The notes below the pieces were generated by a model. It made no database searches. It was not told the origin of the DNA and worked only from the letters and a program-made list of their open reading frames with translations. From NCBI GenBank assembly GCA_937136455.1, contig CAKZOO010000113.1, positions 1-64,000 of the forward strand: a DNA stretch of 64,000 nt, written 5' to 3'. Positions 26,776 through 34,607 of the stretch are shown here, piece by piece; positions within the stretch are counted from its first letter, which is position 1, and each line of letters starts with the position of its first letter. This stretch comes from an uncultured Flavobacteriaceae bacterium (GTDB taxonomy: Bacteria; Bacteroidota; Bacteroidia; Flavobacteriales; Flavobacteriaceae). Both the position numbers and the translations under genes were made by a program.

Positions 26776-28265
26776 TGAGTTTTAGGACAGGAATATGTAT
26801 TTTTTTAGTTCTGCTGATTCAAAATGTATACGCTCAAGAAGTAAAGGGAGTTGTTGTGGATAAAACGACTAAAAAATCCATTCCTTTTACGACCATTAGC
26901 AGCCTTAACAATTATGCAATCGCTAATGAGCAAGGGCAGTTTAAACTCAGTCCTAAGCCCTATAATACAAACGATAGTATCTTGTTTCAGGTCATGGGAT
27001 ATCTCGATCTCAAGCTCCCGATTAAAATGCTAGGTGACAGTATTTATATGGTCCCTAATCCAATTGAATTAGAGGAAGTGATCCTTGTCAACAATCAATA
27101 TCTTCCTGAAGACTTAATCGAAAAAGTAAAAGCTTCTTTTGAAAAAAATTACGCCTATAATCTAGAAAAAAAACGAATCTTTTTAAGAGAGTCCACCTAT
27201 GATTCGATCGAAGATTTTCAAATGAATCTCCTCAAATCAACCTATAGTGAAATCAATGAAAAACTGATCGATGAACTCAAGGCGAGTATGCCGACTAAAT
27301 CAAACTACTTCGTAGAAACCCTTTTTGATTTTTACGGCACTCCACAAGAGGGCAAAAACAAAATAGAAGTGATTAAAGGATCGGTACTAAGAGATGAAAA
27401 CAATACCGTAGATTCCGACATCATTGAGCGTAAGATGGGATTATTGCTCCAAAAAAAGACCTCTTTAGGTTCCTATTTTAAATTGAAATCCGGAATATTT
27501 AGCGCTAAATTAGAAACAGATGATTTTACTCTAGAAACAAAGACTGATTCAGTAAAACCCCCATTAAAAACAGAGTTACAACTTCAAAAAGAACGCAAGA
27601 GTTACGCCAGAAATAGAGCTCAAATTATCGAAAGGATTTCAAGCGAACTCTTTTATAACGAAGATTCATTTATCGATGTCTTTGAAAAATCACAGCGTTA
27701 TGAATTTGAAATCGTCGACTTAAAGCTAAGAGGAGAAGAATATATATACACGCTATCTTTTACCCCTAAAAGAAACGGAACATTTAAGGGAAAAATGATG
27801 ATTAATGCAGCAGATGCAGCCGTTGAAATGATCAACTATGAAAACACCTCAAACTTAAAATCATTTTCACTTTTTGGTTTTAAGTTTAAAGATTACTTAG
27901 CTCACGGAACTCAAGTCTTTAGAAAAAATTCTTACGGATCCTATGATTTGGTGTTTCTACAAGAAAGCAGAGGAAATTTAGCTTCTATAAAGCGACCTTT
28001 AAAGCTCATCGAAAAACGCAAAACAGGTTCTTGGAATCGAAAGCAAAACGAAGTGAGTTTTGAGTTTCACATTCGCCTTTCTAATGTTGAGACTAAGGAA
28101 TACATGCTCATGGACAAGAGTCCGATTAGCAGAGTAGACTATGAAAATTTCAAACCTATTTATAAGGTTACTAAGACAAGACTCGACGCTTTTGATCCCC
28201 ACTTTTGGGATGGTTATTCCATTTTAGAACCCAATGATCTACTCAGAGAGTTTAAAATTCAATAG
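26775..28265 (+). CDS. carboxypeptidase-regulatory-like domain protein of unknown function
   Basis: A 496-residue protein with a signal peptide (cut near VYAQ). Residues about 20-90 form a carboxypeptidase D-like beta sandwich (VKGVVVDKTTKKSIPFTTI, ANEQGQFKLSP, DSILFQVMGY), common at the front of Bacteroidetes outer-membrane proteins. The remaining 400 residues are mixed, with YTLSFTPKRNGTFKGKMMI and LVFLQESRGNLAS, and show no enzyme motif I recognise. It does not look like a TonB receptor. It starts inside the rfbA stop, so it is co-translated with sugar-nucleotide genes. Probably a periplasmic or outer-membrane protein. Confidence 0.65.
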   Translation: MSFRTGICIFLVLLIQNVYAQEVKGVVVDKTTKKSIPFTTISSLNNYAIANEQGQFKLSPKPYNTNDSILFQVMGYLDLKLPIKMLGDSIYMVPNPIELEEVILVNNQYLPEDLIEKVKASFEKNYAYNLEKKRIFLRESTYDSIEDFQMNLLKSTYSEINEKLIDELKASMPTKSNYFVETLFDFYGTPQEGKNKIEVIKGSVLRDENNTVDSDIIERKMGLLLQKKTSLGSYFKLKSGIFSAKLETDDFTLETKTDSVKPPLKTELQLQKERKSYARNRAQIIERISSELFYNEDSFIDVFEKSQRYEFEIVDLKLRGEEYIYTLSFTPKRNGTFKGKMMINAADAAVEMINYENTSNLKSFSLFGFKFKDYLAHGTQVFRKNSYGSYDLVFLQESRGNLASIKRPLKLIEKRKTGSWNRKQNEVSFEFHIRLSNVETKEYMLMDKSPISRVDYENFKPIYKVTKTRLDAFDPHFWDGYSILEPNDLLREFKIQ

Positions 28266-28267
28266 GA

Positions 28268-28702
28268 CTATTTGTCAAATAGCTTTTTGAGCTCTATTTG
28301 AACGGTCTGATCTGAATTTAAATAAATTTTACAATTTTTAAATCGAGGTGGGCCAAATTTATTCTTAGGATTACCAGAAGTCCCTAAAGCCTCTTTTGGG
28401 ATTCCGATAAGGTTAGTGTCTAGTTGATCATTTGAATTTTGATCGTAAAATGCAGCTATGGCATAAAAACCCGCTTCTAATTCTCGGAATACATAAGTAT
28501 GACTTTCATTTACTGGAATTTTGTAAAAACGATAGGCTTTATCAAAATTTAAAAAGTTCTCCTCTTGTGTATAAAGTGCTATTGCTATTGTACCTTCTAA
28601 AGAATTGACTCCATTAATTTGAACTTCAAGATGGTGTTGACTGAAGGCTAATTGAACCCCCAAACCAAAAAAAACAAATGCTAAAAACTGTTTTTTCATC
28701 AT
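28268..28702 (-). CDS. DUF2141 secreted protein
   Basis: A 144-residue protein with a signal peptide (cut near LAFSQ). The rest matches the DUF2141 pattern: LEVQINGVNSLEGTIAIALY, FRELEAGFYAIAAFYDQNSNDQLD (Ca-site-like Asp/Asn cluster) and KNKFGPPRF. Function unknown; the fold is probably a transthyretin-like beta sandwich. It starts with ATGATGA, overlapping the ZIP transporter stop, so it belongs to the metal-uptake unit. It ends two bases from the convergent gene ending at 28265. Confidence 0.8.
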   Translation of the reverse strand: MMKKQFLAFVFFGLGVQLAFSQHHLEVQINGVNSLEGTIAIALYTQEENFLNFDKAYRFYKIPVNESHTYVFRELEAGFYAIAAFYDQNSNDQLDTNLIGIPKEALGTSGNPKNKFGPPRFKNCKIYLNSDQTVQIELKKLFDK

Positions 28703-29520
28703 CCTAAGGCCACGTCTAAACTCATCATTACGACAAATCCAAGTATTAAACCAAGAGTTGCAATGTCAGTGTATTTATCTTGTTGGGTTTCTGGTACTAC
28801 TTCTTCTACCACCACAAAAATCATCGCTCCAGCTGCGAAAGAGAGTGCATAGGGTAAAATTGGCTCAAAGGTTAATACCAACCATGCTCCAAGTACAGCA
28901 GCAATTGGCTCTACAAGAGCCGAAGCCTGGCCATATAAAAAACTCTTAGTTCGGCTTAGTCCCAGTCTTCTGAGTGGCATCGCTACTGCAAATCCTTCAG
29001 GGAAATTTTGCAATCCAATTCCTAAGGCCAAAGCTACTGCTCCACCAATACTTGCACCTTCAAAACCGGCAGCAACACCTCCAAATAAGACCCCAACTGC
29101 CAATCCCTCTGGAATATTGTGAAGTGTAATCGCTAAGGTTAGTAAGGTAGTACGATGCCATGGTGTTTTGATTCCTTCTTTTTCAGATTCTTTGAAATTG
29201 AGATGAATATGAGGCAACACCTTGTCTAATGCAAACAAAAACAAGGCTCCAAATAGAAATCCTACTGCAGCAGGAATCACTTTTACAAATCCTTCGCCTT
29301 TACTCATTTCAATTCCAGGGGCTAATAAAGACCAAAAACTCGCTGCAATCATCACTCCTCCTGTAAACCCTAACATCCCATCTAATACTGCTCGATTCAT
29401 AGTCTTAAAGAAAAAAACTAGTGCAGCGCCAAGAGCGGTGAGCCCCCAGGTAAATAAGGTTGCATAAAATGCTGCCAAAATGGGGTCAATTGATTCGAAA
29501 TATGCAATTATATCATTCAT
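28699..29520 (-). CDS. ZIP family metal transporter
   Basis: A 273-residue membrane protein with about eight hydrophobic segments. Metal-pathway motifs are seen in TM4 (LHNIPEGLAVGV) and TM5 (QNFPEGFAVAMPL), with EEVVPE near the end and a His-containing loop (HIHLNF). ZIP proteins move Zn, Mn or Fe into the cytoplasm. The start is set at ATG 29520 (MNDIIAYFESIDP); the frame is open upstream but extra residues are unlikely. It lies 78 bases after the DtxR/MntR-type regulator, which suggests Mn, Fe or Zn uptake under that regulator. Confidence 0.88.
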   Translation of the reverse strand: MNDIIAYFESIDPILAAFYATLFTWGLTALGAALVFFFKTMNRAVLDGMLGFTGGVMIAASFWSLLAPGIEMSKGEGFVKVIPAAVGFLFGALFLFALDKVLPHIHLNFKESEKEGIKTPWHRTTLLTLAITLHNIPEGLAVGVLFGGVAAGFEGASIGGAVALALGIGLQNFPEGFAVAMPLRRLGLSRTKSFLYGQASALVEPIAAVLGAWLVLTFEPILPYALSFAAGAMIFVVVEEVVPETQQDKYTDIATLGLILGFVVMMSLDVALG

Positions 29521-29598
29521 ATCTTTGAGTATTCGATTGTTAAATCCTACTAACACTGGAACTATCAACTTATTTCATTACAGAAATACAGTTCCTTT

Positions 29599-30255
29599 TT
29601 ATTCAATTTTGATCAATTTCAAATGTTCAGCCATCTTCTCAGATAAAAGCTTGAGTTCATTGTTTATTTGAACCTCTATAGAATTGTCATAGGGCTCAAT
29701 TGAACACACCTCAATATGGACTCCCATTTTAATTCCGTATTTGTCTAAGTATTTCAAAAACGAGTCAGAATCATCGGTAACTCTACTGAGAATACCCTTT
29801 TCACCAACTTTAAATTCCGTTAATTTGATTTTGGAACTCTTACTAAATTTACCCGATTTGGAAGGAATAGGATCTCCATGTGGGTCTTCTGTTGGATTTC
29901 CGAGAAAATCGTCTAATCGGTCGATGAAATGATCCGATCGAATGTGTTCGAGCTCTTCTGCTAAATCGTGAACCTCGTCCCAGTTAAATCCTAGTTTGTC
30001 TACTAAGAACACCTCCCAAAGTCTATGAGAACGTATGATTTGCAATGCCTTTTGTTTTCCTTTTGAAGTCAATCGGACTCCTTGGTATCGATGGTAATCG
30101 ATAAAGCCTAACAATGCCAATTCTTGAACGAGTTCAGTAGATGAAGACTTACTAATTCTAAGGGTCTCAGCAATAGCTGAGGTAGACACCAAAAAAGTAT
30201 CCGAAGGACTTAAGTGATAAACTGTTTTAATATAATTTTCGTGACTGCTCTTCAT
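29599..30255 (-). CDS. DtxR/MntR-family metal-dependent repressor
   Basis: A 218-residue regulator. N-terminal winged helix: ENYIKTVYHLS, VSTSAIAETLRISKSSSTELVQEL (recognition helix), LTSKGKQKAL. Metal and dimer region: RSHRLWEVFL, EELEHIRSDHFIDRLDDFLGNP and DPHGDPIP, with the His/Glu ligands of this family. The last 75 residues form an SH3/FeoA-like domain (VGEKGILSRVTDDSDSFLKYLD). With Mn or Fe bound it should repress transporter genes. The palindrome upstream at 30322-30339 is a good autoregulatory operator candidate. Confidence 0.88.
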   Translation of the reverse strand: MKSSHENYIKTVYHLSPSDTFLVSTSAIAETLRISKSSSTELVQELALLGFIDYHRYQGVRLTSKGKQKALQIIRSHRLWEVFLVDKLGFNWDEVHDLAEELEHIRSDHFIDRLDDFLGNPTEDPHGDPIPSKSGKFSKSSKIKLTEFKVGEKGILSRVTDDSDSFLKYLDKYGIKMGVHIEVCSIEPYDNSIEVQINNELKLLSEKMAEHLKLIKIE

Positions 30256-30299
30256 CTTCAGCTATTGATTCAACAAAATTAAAAAATATTGCATTGTAA

Positions 30300-30339
30300 T
30301 TTTCGTTATTGTTAAATTAATTTTTCGTTATTACGAAAA
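30300..30339 (-). promoter_or_regulatory. candidate operator for the DtxR/MntR-type regulator
   Basis: TTTTCGT (30322-30328) and ACGAAAA (30333-30339) form a perfect seven-base inverted repeat with a four-base spacer (TATT). The 11 bases TTTTCGTTATT of this element occur again at 30300-30310, giving two direct copies 22 bases apart, two helical turns. They lie 45-84 bases upstream of the regulator start. Size and placement fit a DtxR-family site; binding itself is inferred. Confidence 0.6.
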
Positions 30340-30375
30340 TATTATTAATAATAATCTAGAATTCAATTAATTAAA

Positions 30376-31347
30376 CTAAATACTCCTATTCATCAAATAA
30401 GAAGCTAATGATTTAAGTTCTTGTTTATTTTGAGATTTGACAGAAATTTGATCTAAAGAGTCAAATGCTCGAGAGGTATAATACTCTATCAACGATAAAG
30501 TTTCTGTTTTTGCTCCAGAATCTTCAAAAATAGACTTTACTTCATCAATTTTTTGTCTAGAATCATCTCTAAGTCGATACAATTTCATCAATTGATCTTT
30601 TTGCTCTGAAGTTGATTGCTTAAGGGCCTCTATAAAAAGGATCGTTTTTTTGTTATTGATAATATCTCCTCCGATACGCTTTCCGAAATGCTCAGCATCA
30701 CCAAAAGAGTCTAGATAATCATCTTGTAGTTGAAATGCGATTCCCAGATCAATTCCGAAATTGTAAATCAACTCAGCATCTTTTTCACTTGCCTTGGCAA
30801 TAAAGGCTCCCATTTTTAAAGAGGCTCCAAGCAGAACGGCAGTCTTTAAACGAATCATTTCTATATAGTCTTCTTTACTAACTTCGTTTAGCGTTTCAAA
30901 ATCCACATCGAATTGTTGACCCTCACAAACTTCAATAGCAGTTTTGCTAAGGAGTTGATTTAAAGGTTTAAAGAGATCAGCTGGATACACATCTAATTGT
31001 TGATAGGCTTTGATCAAAAGGGCGTCTCCTGACAAAATCCCCACATTTACATTCCATTTTTTGTGAACAGTTTCCTGCCCTCTTCTCACATTAGCCTGAT
31101 CCATAATATCGTCGTGAATCAACGAAAAATTATGGAAATATTCTACAGCCATTGCTGCACCTAATGCCTTTTTGGGATCCTCATTAAAAAGATCACAGCT
31201 CATCAGAGCCAATAAAGGACGAATTCGCTTCCCTCCAATCCCTAAGATATAGCGAAGTGGATCGTATAACTGATTAGGCTCGGCAGGAAATTCAGCCTGG
31301 TGAAGACTTTTATCCAAAATCGCTTTTAGGTCGTTGAAGGTATGCAT
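30376..31347 (-). CDS. trans-isoprenyl (polyprenyl) diphosphate synthase
   Basis: A 323-residue enzyme that extends allylic diphosphates with isopentenyl diphosphate. Seen: GGKRIRPLL, the first Asp-rich motif FSLIHDDIMD, RRGQETVHKKW, GDALLIKAY, KTAVLLGASLKMGA and the second Asp motif FQLQDDYLD followed by FGKRIGGDI. It starts at ATG 31347; the longer frame upstream is unlikely. In flavobacteria such enzymes make FPP/GGPP or the octaprenyl chain of menaquinone; chain length cannot be read with certainty. Transcribed away from the efflux operon. Confidence 0.9.
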   Translation of the reverse strand: MHTFNDLKAILDKSLHQAEFPAEPNQLYDPLRYILGIGGKRIRPLLALMSCDLFNEDPKKALGAAMAVEYFHNFSLIHDDIMDQANVRRGQETVHKKWNVNVGILSGDALLIKAYQQLDVYPADLFKPLNQLLSKTAIEVCEGQQFDVDFETLNEVSKEDYIEMIRLKTAVLLGASLKMGAFIAKASEKDAELIYNFGIDLGIAFQLQDDYLDSFGDAEHFGKRIGGDIINNKKTILFIEALKQSTSEQKDQLMKLYRLRDDSRQKIDEVKSIFEDSGAKTETLSLIEYYTSRAFDSLDQISVKSQNKQELKSLASYLMNRSI

Positions 31348-31364
31348 CTGTCTAAGTATTTGAG

Positions 31365-31372
31365 CAAAAATA
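31365..31372 (-). promoter_or_regulatory. candidate -7 box for the polyprenyl synthase gene
   Basis: The minus strand reads TATTTTTG, matching TAnnTTTG, 18 bases before ATG 31347. Upstream TTTG sequences exist but the spacing is not ideal. Confidence 0.4.
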
Positions 31373-31471
31373 CACAAACTCCATTCAAACTGCTAAGACT
31401 GAATTCATTTCTCAATGTTAAATTATTGTAAAAACTTAGGAAACTTTTACAGTTTTAAAAGTTTTCATTCG

Positions 31472-31479
31472 TATATTTG
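31472..31479 (+). promoter_or_regulatory. -7 box of the TetR-efflux operon
   Basis: TATATTTG fits the Bacteroidetes -7 consensus exactly. It ends only nine bases before ATG 31489, so the transcript should start within a few bases of the start codon and be nearly leaderless. Confidence 0.55.
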
Positions 31480-31488
31480 CACTCCCAT

Positions 31489-32088
31489 ATGAAGAATGAC
31501 ATATTACATACTGCTGCAGAAATGTTCTTAAGCAAAGGCTTTAAGAGTGTTACTATGGATGATATAGCAACTGAAATGGGGATCTCCAAAAAAACCATTT
31601 ACGCACAATACGCCAATAAAACTGAACTTGTGAAATGCTGTGCAGATTACATTTTTGAACAAATTTCAACGACCATCAGTGAATGCTTAAGCAAGAATGA
31701 AAATCCCATACAAGAACTTTTTACGATTAGAAAGGCCGTGAGTAGTTTGCTTAAAGATGAGAGTTCTTCTCCTCAATATCAAATGAATAAATACTATCCT
31801 AAGATATACAAGAATTTAATGAATCGACAGTTTTCAGAGATGATCAACTCTGTCATATGCAATTTAGAACGCGGTGTTCAACAGGGACTATACCGAAAAG
31901 ATATCAATATTCCTTTTATTGCAAGGTTGTACTTCGGGATCATGAACTTGACCAAGAGCGAAGAATTATTTCCCTCAGAAGTCTTTCCTAAAAAAGATGT
32001 AAATGCACAATCATTGGAGTACCATCTTAGAGGAATTATCACACCTAAGGGTGAAGAAATATTAAATACCATATTAACAGCTAAATGA
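31489..32088 (+). CDS. TetR/AcrR-family regulator
   Basis: A 199-residue protein. N-terminal TetR helix-turn-helix: ILHTAAEMFLSKGFKSVTMDDIATEMGISKKTIYAQYANKTEL in several pieces, with recognition helix SKKTIYAQY. The C-terminal ligand-binding part is helical and not specific. It starts at ATG 31489; the open frame to a TTG upstream overlaps the -7 box and is rejected. The stop overlaps the TolC-like gene start by four bases, so it is the first gene of the TetR-TolC-MFP-RND operon and probably represses it in response to a pump substrate. Confidence 0.9.
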   Translation: MKNDILHTAAEMFLSKGFKSVTMDDIATEMGISKKTIYAQYANKTELVKCCADYIFEQISTTISECLSKNENPIQELFTIRKAVSSLLKDESSSPQYQMNKYYPKIYKNLMNRQFSEMINSVICNLERGVQQGLYRKDINIPFIARLYFGIMNLTKSEELFPSEVFPKKDVNAQSLEYHLRGIITPKGEEILNTILTAK

Positions 32089-33419
32089 AAAAATCACTTT
32101 TAATTTTATTGTTTTCAATAGCCAACATAAGTTTGGCTCAACAAGTAGATCAAAGGGCCTTTTCTTTGGAGGATGCGCTGAATTTTGCTTATGAAAACAA
32201 CACTCAAATGATCAATGCAGATCGAGATGTTCAAGCTGCTTACGCTCAAAAATGGGCTACAATTGCTTCGGGGCTTCCTCAGATTAGTGCAGCTGGTTCC
32301 TATCAAGATCAAATAAAATTACCGGTATCCCTACTTCCTGCAGAAATATTTGGAGGAGAAGCCGGAACCTATATCCCGGTTACTTTTGGTCAGAAGATGA
32401 ATATGTCAGCTTCTGCAACCCTCAATCAAAAGGTATTTGACGGATCCTATATAGTAGGTGTTCAGGCGATTAAGACCTATATCGATATCAGCGGTAACGC
32501 TCTTAAAAAAACACGCCAGGAAGTTAAAAAAGCGGTGGTAAGTGCCTATGGGAATGTATTGTTGTTAAATGAATCTGCTGCTATCGTCACTAAAAACATT
32601 TCGAATTTAAAAGAAAATGTCGAAGAAGCGAGACAACTTTTCAATCAAGGATTTGTCGAAGAAGAGCAATTGGAACAACTTCAAATAACCCTTTCTAATC
32701 TCGAGAGTCAAGAGCGAAACGTAAAGCGTTTACAATCAATCAGTATACAGCTATTCAATGTGCTCTTAGGACTTCCTTTGAGCCACCAAACAGAGCTCTT
32801 AGACGATTTGGAGAGTTTAGCCGCTCAAAATATTTTAACAGCAAAAGACCCTATTGATTTTGAGATATCCAAGAATGTGGATTATCAAATTGCTGTTAAT
32901 ATGAAAGAACAAAAACGATTGGAACTCAAACTGGAGCGCTCCAAATACCTTCCGACGCTCAATGCTTTTGTCAATTATTCTACCAACGCCTTTGGCAATG
33001 AATTCAACTTTTTTAGCAGTGAACAAAACTGGTTTGATGCCTCAGTTTTTGGATTGAATCTCAATGTACCCATCTTTTCTTCTTTTATGAAAAGAGCCTA
33101 CACCAAAAAAGCGCGAATTGCATTTGATCAATCCCAATCAAATCTCAAAGAAGCTGAGAAGAAAATTCAATTACAATTTGAGCAATCAAAAAGTCAATTT
33201 CAATTAGCTGCTGAAAACTATCAAACTTCAAAAGAAAATTTATCCTTAGCCCAGCGAATCGAAAACAAAAATTCAATCAAATACAAAGAAGGATTGATCA
33301 GTGGCTTTGATTTACGTCAAGCTCAATTACAACTCTACGAAGCTCAGCGAAGCTATTTAGAGTCCATGCTAGCGGTTATCAATAGTAAAACAGAATTAGA
33401 AACGCTTACAGAAAAATAA
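32085..33419 (+). CDS. TolC-family outer-membrane efflux protein
   Basis: A 444-residue protein with a signal peptide (cut near SLAQQ). The body shows two long-helix repeats of the TolC fold (LEDALNFAYENNTQMINADRD in the first; RLELKLERSKYLPTLNAFVNY in the second), ending with YKEGLISGFDLRQAQLQLYEAQRSYLE. It forms the outer-membrane exit duct for the adaptor and RND pump encoded next. Its start overlaps the TetR stop; the adaptor begins 20 bases after its end. Confidence 0.92.
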   Translation: MKKSLLILLFSIANISLAQQVDQRAFSLEDALNFAYENNTQMINADRDVQAAYAQKWATIASGLPQISAAGSYQDQIKLPVSLLPAEIFGGEAGTYIPVTFGQKMNMSASATLNQKVFDGSYIVGVQAIKTYIDISGNALKKTRQEVKKAVVSAYGNVLLLNESAAIVTKNISNLKENVEEARQLFNQGFVEEEQLEQLQITLSNLESQERNVKRLQSISIQLFNVLLGLPLSHQTELLDDLESLAAQNILTAKDPIDFEISKNVDYQIAVNMKEQKRLELKLERSKYLPTLNAFVNYSTNAFGNEFNFFSSEQNWFDASVFGLNLNVPIFSSFMKRAYTKKARIAFDQSQSNLKEAEKKIQLQFEQSKSQFQLAAENYQTSKENLSLAQRIENKNSIKYKEGLISGFDLRQAQLQLYEAQRSYLESMLAVINSKTELETLTEK

Positions 33420-33439
33420 AATCACTTTACAGAAACGAT

Positions 33440-34603
33440 ATGAAAAAATTAGTGTCCCTTAGTTTAATTGTTCTATTTGCTGCCTGTGGTGGTAATCAAA
33501 ACAACTCCATCGATCTGTTGATAGAACAGGGAGATGTTGCTGCTTTAAAAGCCGCCAAAGAATCAATCAATTCACAGCAAGTGGCCTTAGCTAGTGATCT
33601 CAATAGAATCGAAGCAGCCCTCACAAGTTTATCTCCAGAGAAAAACCTTCCGTTGGTCACTGTTGAAGAACTTCAATCTCAGAAGTTTGAACACTATGTA
33701 GAATTACAGGGAAACATCACCACCAAGGAAAACATCATTATTGCTGCTGAAGTTGCAGGAACACTAGATAAGATCCATGTCAAAAAAGGGGACTGGGTCG
33801 CTCAGGGAGCACTTCTTGCTGAAATTAATGCAGGAGGCTTGGACCATCAACTCGAACAGCTACGAGTAAGCGCTGCCCTTGCCAAAACAACATTTGAGCG
33901 TCAATCGCGTCTTTGGGAACAAAAAATTGGATCTGAAATCCAATACTTACAAGCAAAAACACAATATGAAGCGCAACAAAATGCATTTGAACGCATGGAA
34001 AAAATGCTTGCTAAAACCAAAATTACAGCTCCATTCGCAGGGATTGTTGATCAGGTGTTAGCCGATCCGGGATCCCTTGTGGCTCCAGGAATGGGAGGTC
34101 AATTATTTCGATTGATCAACCTTTCGAATATGTACGTAACAGTCGATGTTCCTGAACGTTACATCACAAGTGTTAAAAAGGGAAATGCTGCAACGGTACA
34201 CATCGATGTATTGGGGAAATCAGTAGCAACAACCATACGTGAAACTGGAAATTACATCGCTCCTAGCAATCGAAGCTTTGAAGTGGAATTGGCTGTTCCC
34301 AACAAAGATCGCAGTATCAAACCGAATTTGAATGCACGTGTGGCTATCAATGATTACAGCAATGATGAGGCCATTCTAATCCCTCAATCTGTGATTTCAG
34401 AAAATGCTGCTGGACAACAATACGTCTATGTCATGACCGACGCAACAAATGGTGTAGGGACGGCAAAGCGAAGAATCGTGACTACAGGACAAGCATCCGA
34501 TCAAAAGATTGAAATTTTATCTGGTTTAGCTCCAGGTGATGTGATTGTTATCGAGGGAGCTCGACGATTAAAAGATGGTCAACGAATCAAAACAATCGGT
34601 TAA
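33440..34603 (+). CDS. RND efflux periplasmic adaptor (MFP), lipoprotein
   Basis: A 387-residue protein with lipobox LFAACGGN, so it is lipid-anchored facing the periplasm. A short coiled coil follows (residues 30-65). The biotinyl-lipoyl-like hairpin is at about 95-190 (VELQGNITTKENIIIAAEVAGT, VKKGDWVAQGALL, KITAPFAGIVD), then a beta-barrel (VTVDVPERYI) and a membrane-proximal domain (GLAPGDVIVIEGARRLKDGQ). It joins the TolC-like duct to the RND permease that starts five bases downstream. Confidence 0.92.
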   Translation: MKKLVSLSLIVLFAACGGNQNNSIDLLIEQGDVAALKAAKESINSQQVALASDLNRIEAALTSLSPEKNLPLVTVEELQSQKFEHYVELQGNITTKENIIIAAEVAGTLDKIHVKKGDWVAQGALLAEINAGGLDHQLEQLRVSAALAKTTFERQSRLWEQKIGSEIQYLQAKTQYEAQQNAFERMEKMLAKTKITAPFAGIVDQVLADPGSLVAPGMGGQLFRLINLSNMYVTVDVPERYITSVKKGNAATVHIDVLGKSVATTIRETGNYIAPSNRSFEVELAVPNKDRSIKPNLNARVAINDYSNDEAILIPQSVISENAAGQQYVYVMTDATNGVGTAKRRIVTTGQASDQKIEILSGLAPGDVIVIEGARRLKDGQRIKTIG

Positions 34604-34607
34604 GAAA

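Noticed and set aside
28265..28285. Hairpin between convergent genes (CTATT and AATAG)
   Set aside because: The stem is only five pairs with a poor T run and lies inside the DUF2141 coding end; too weak to call a terminator.
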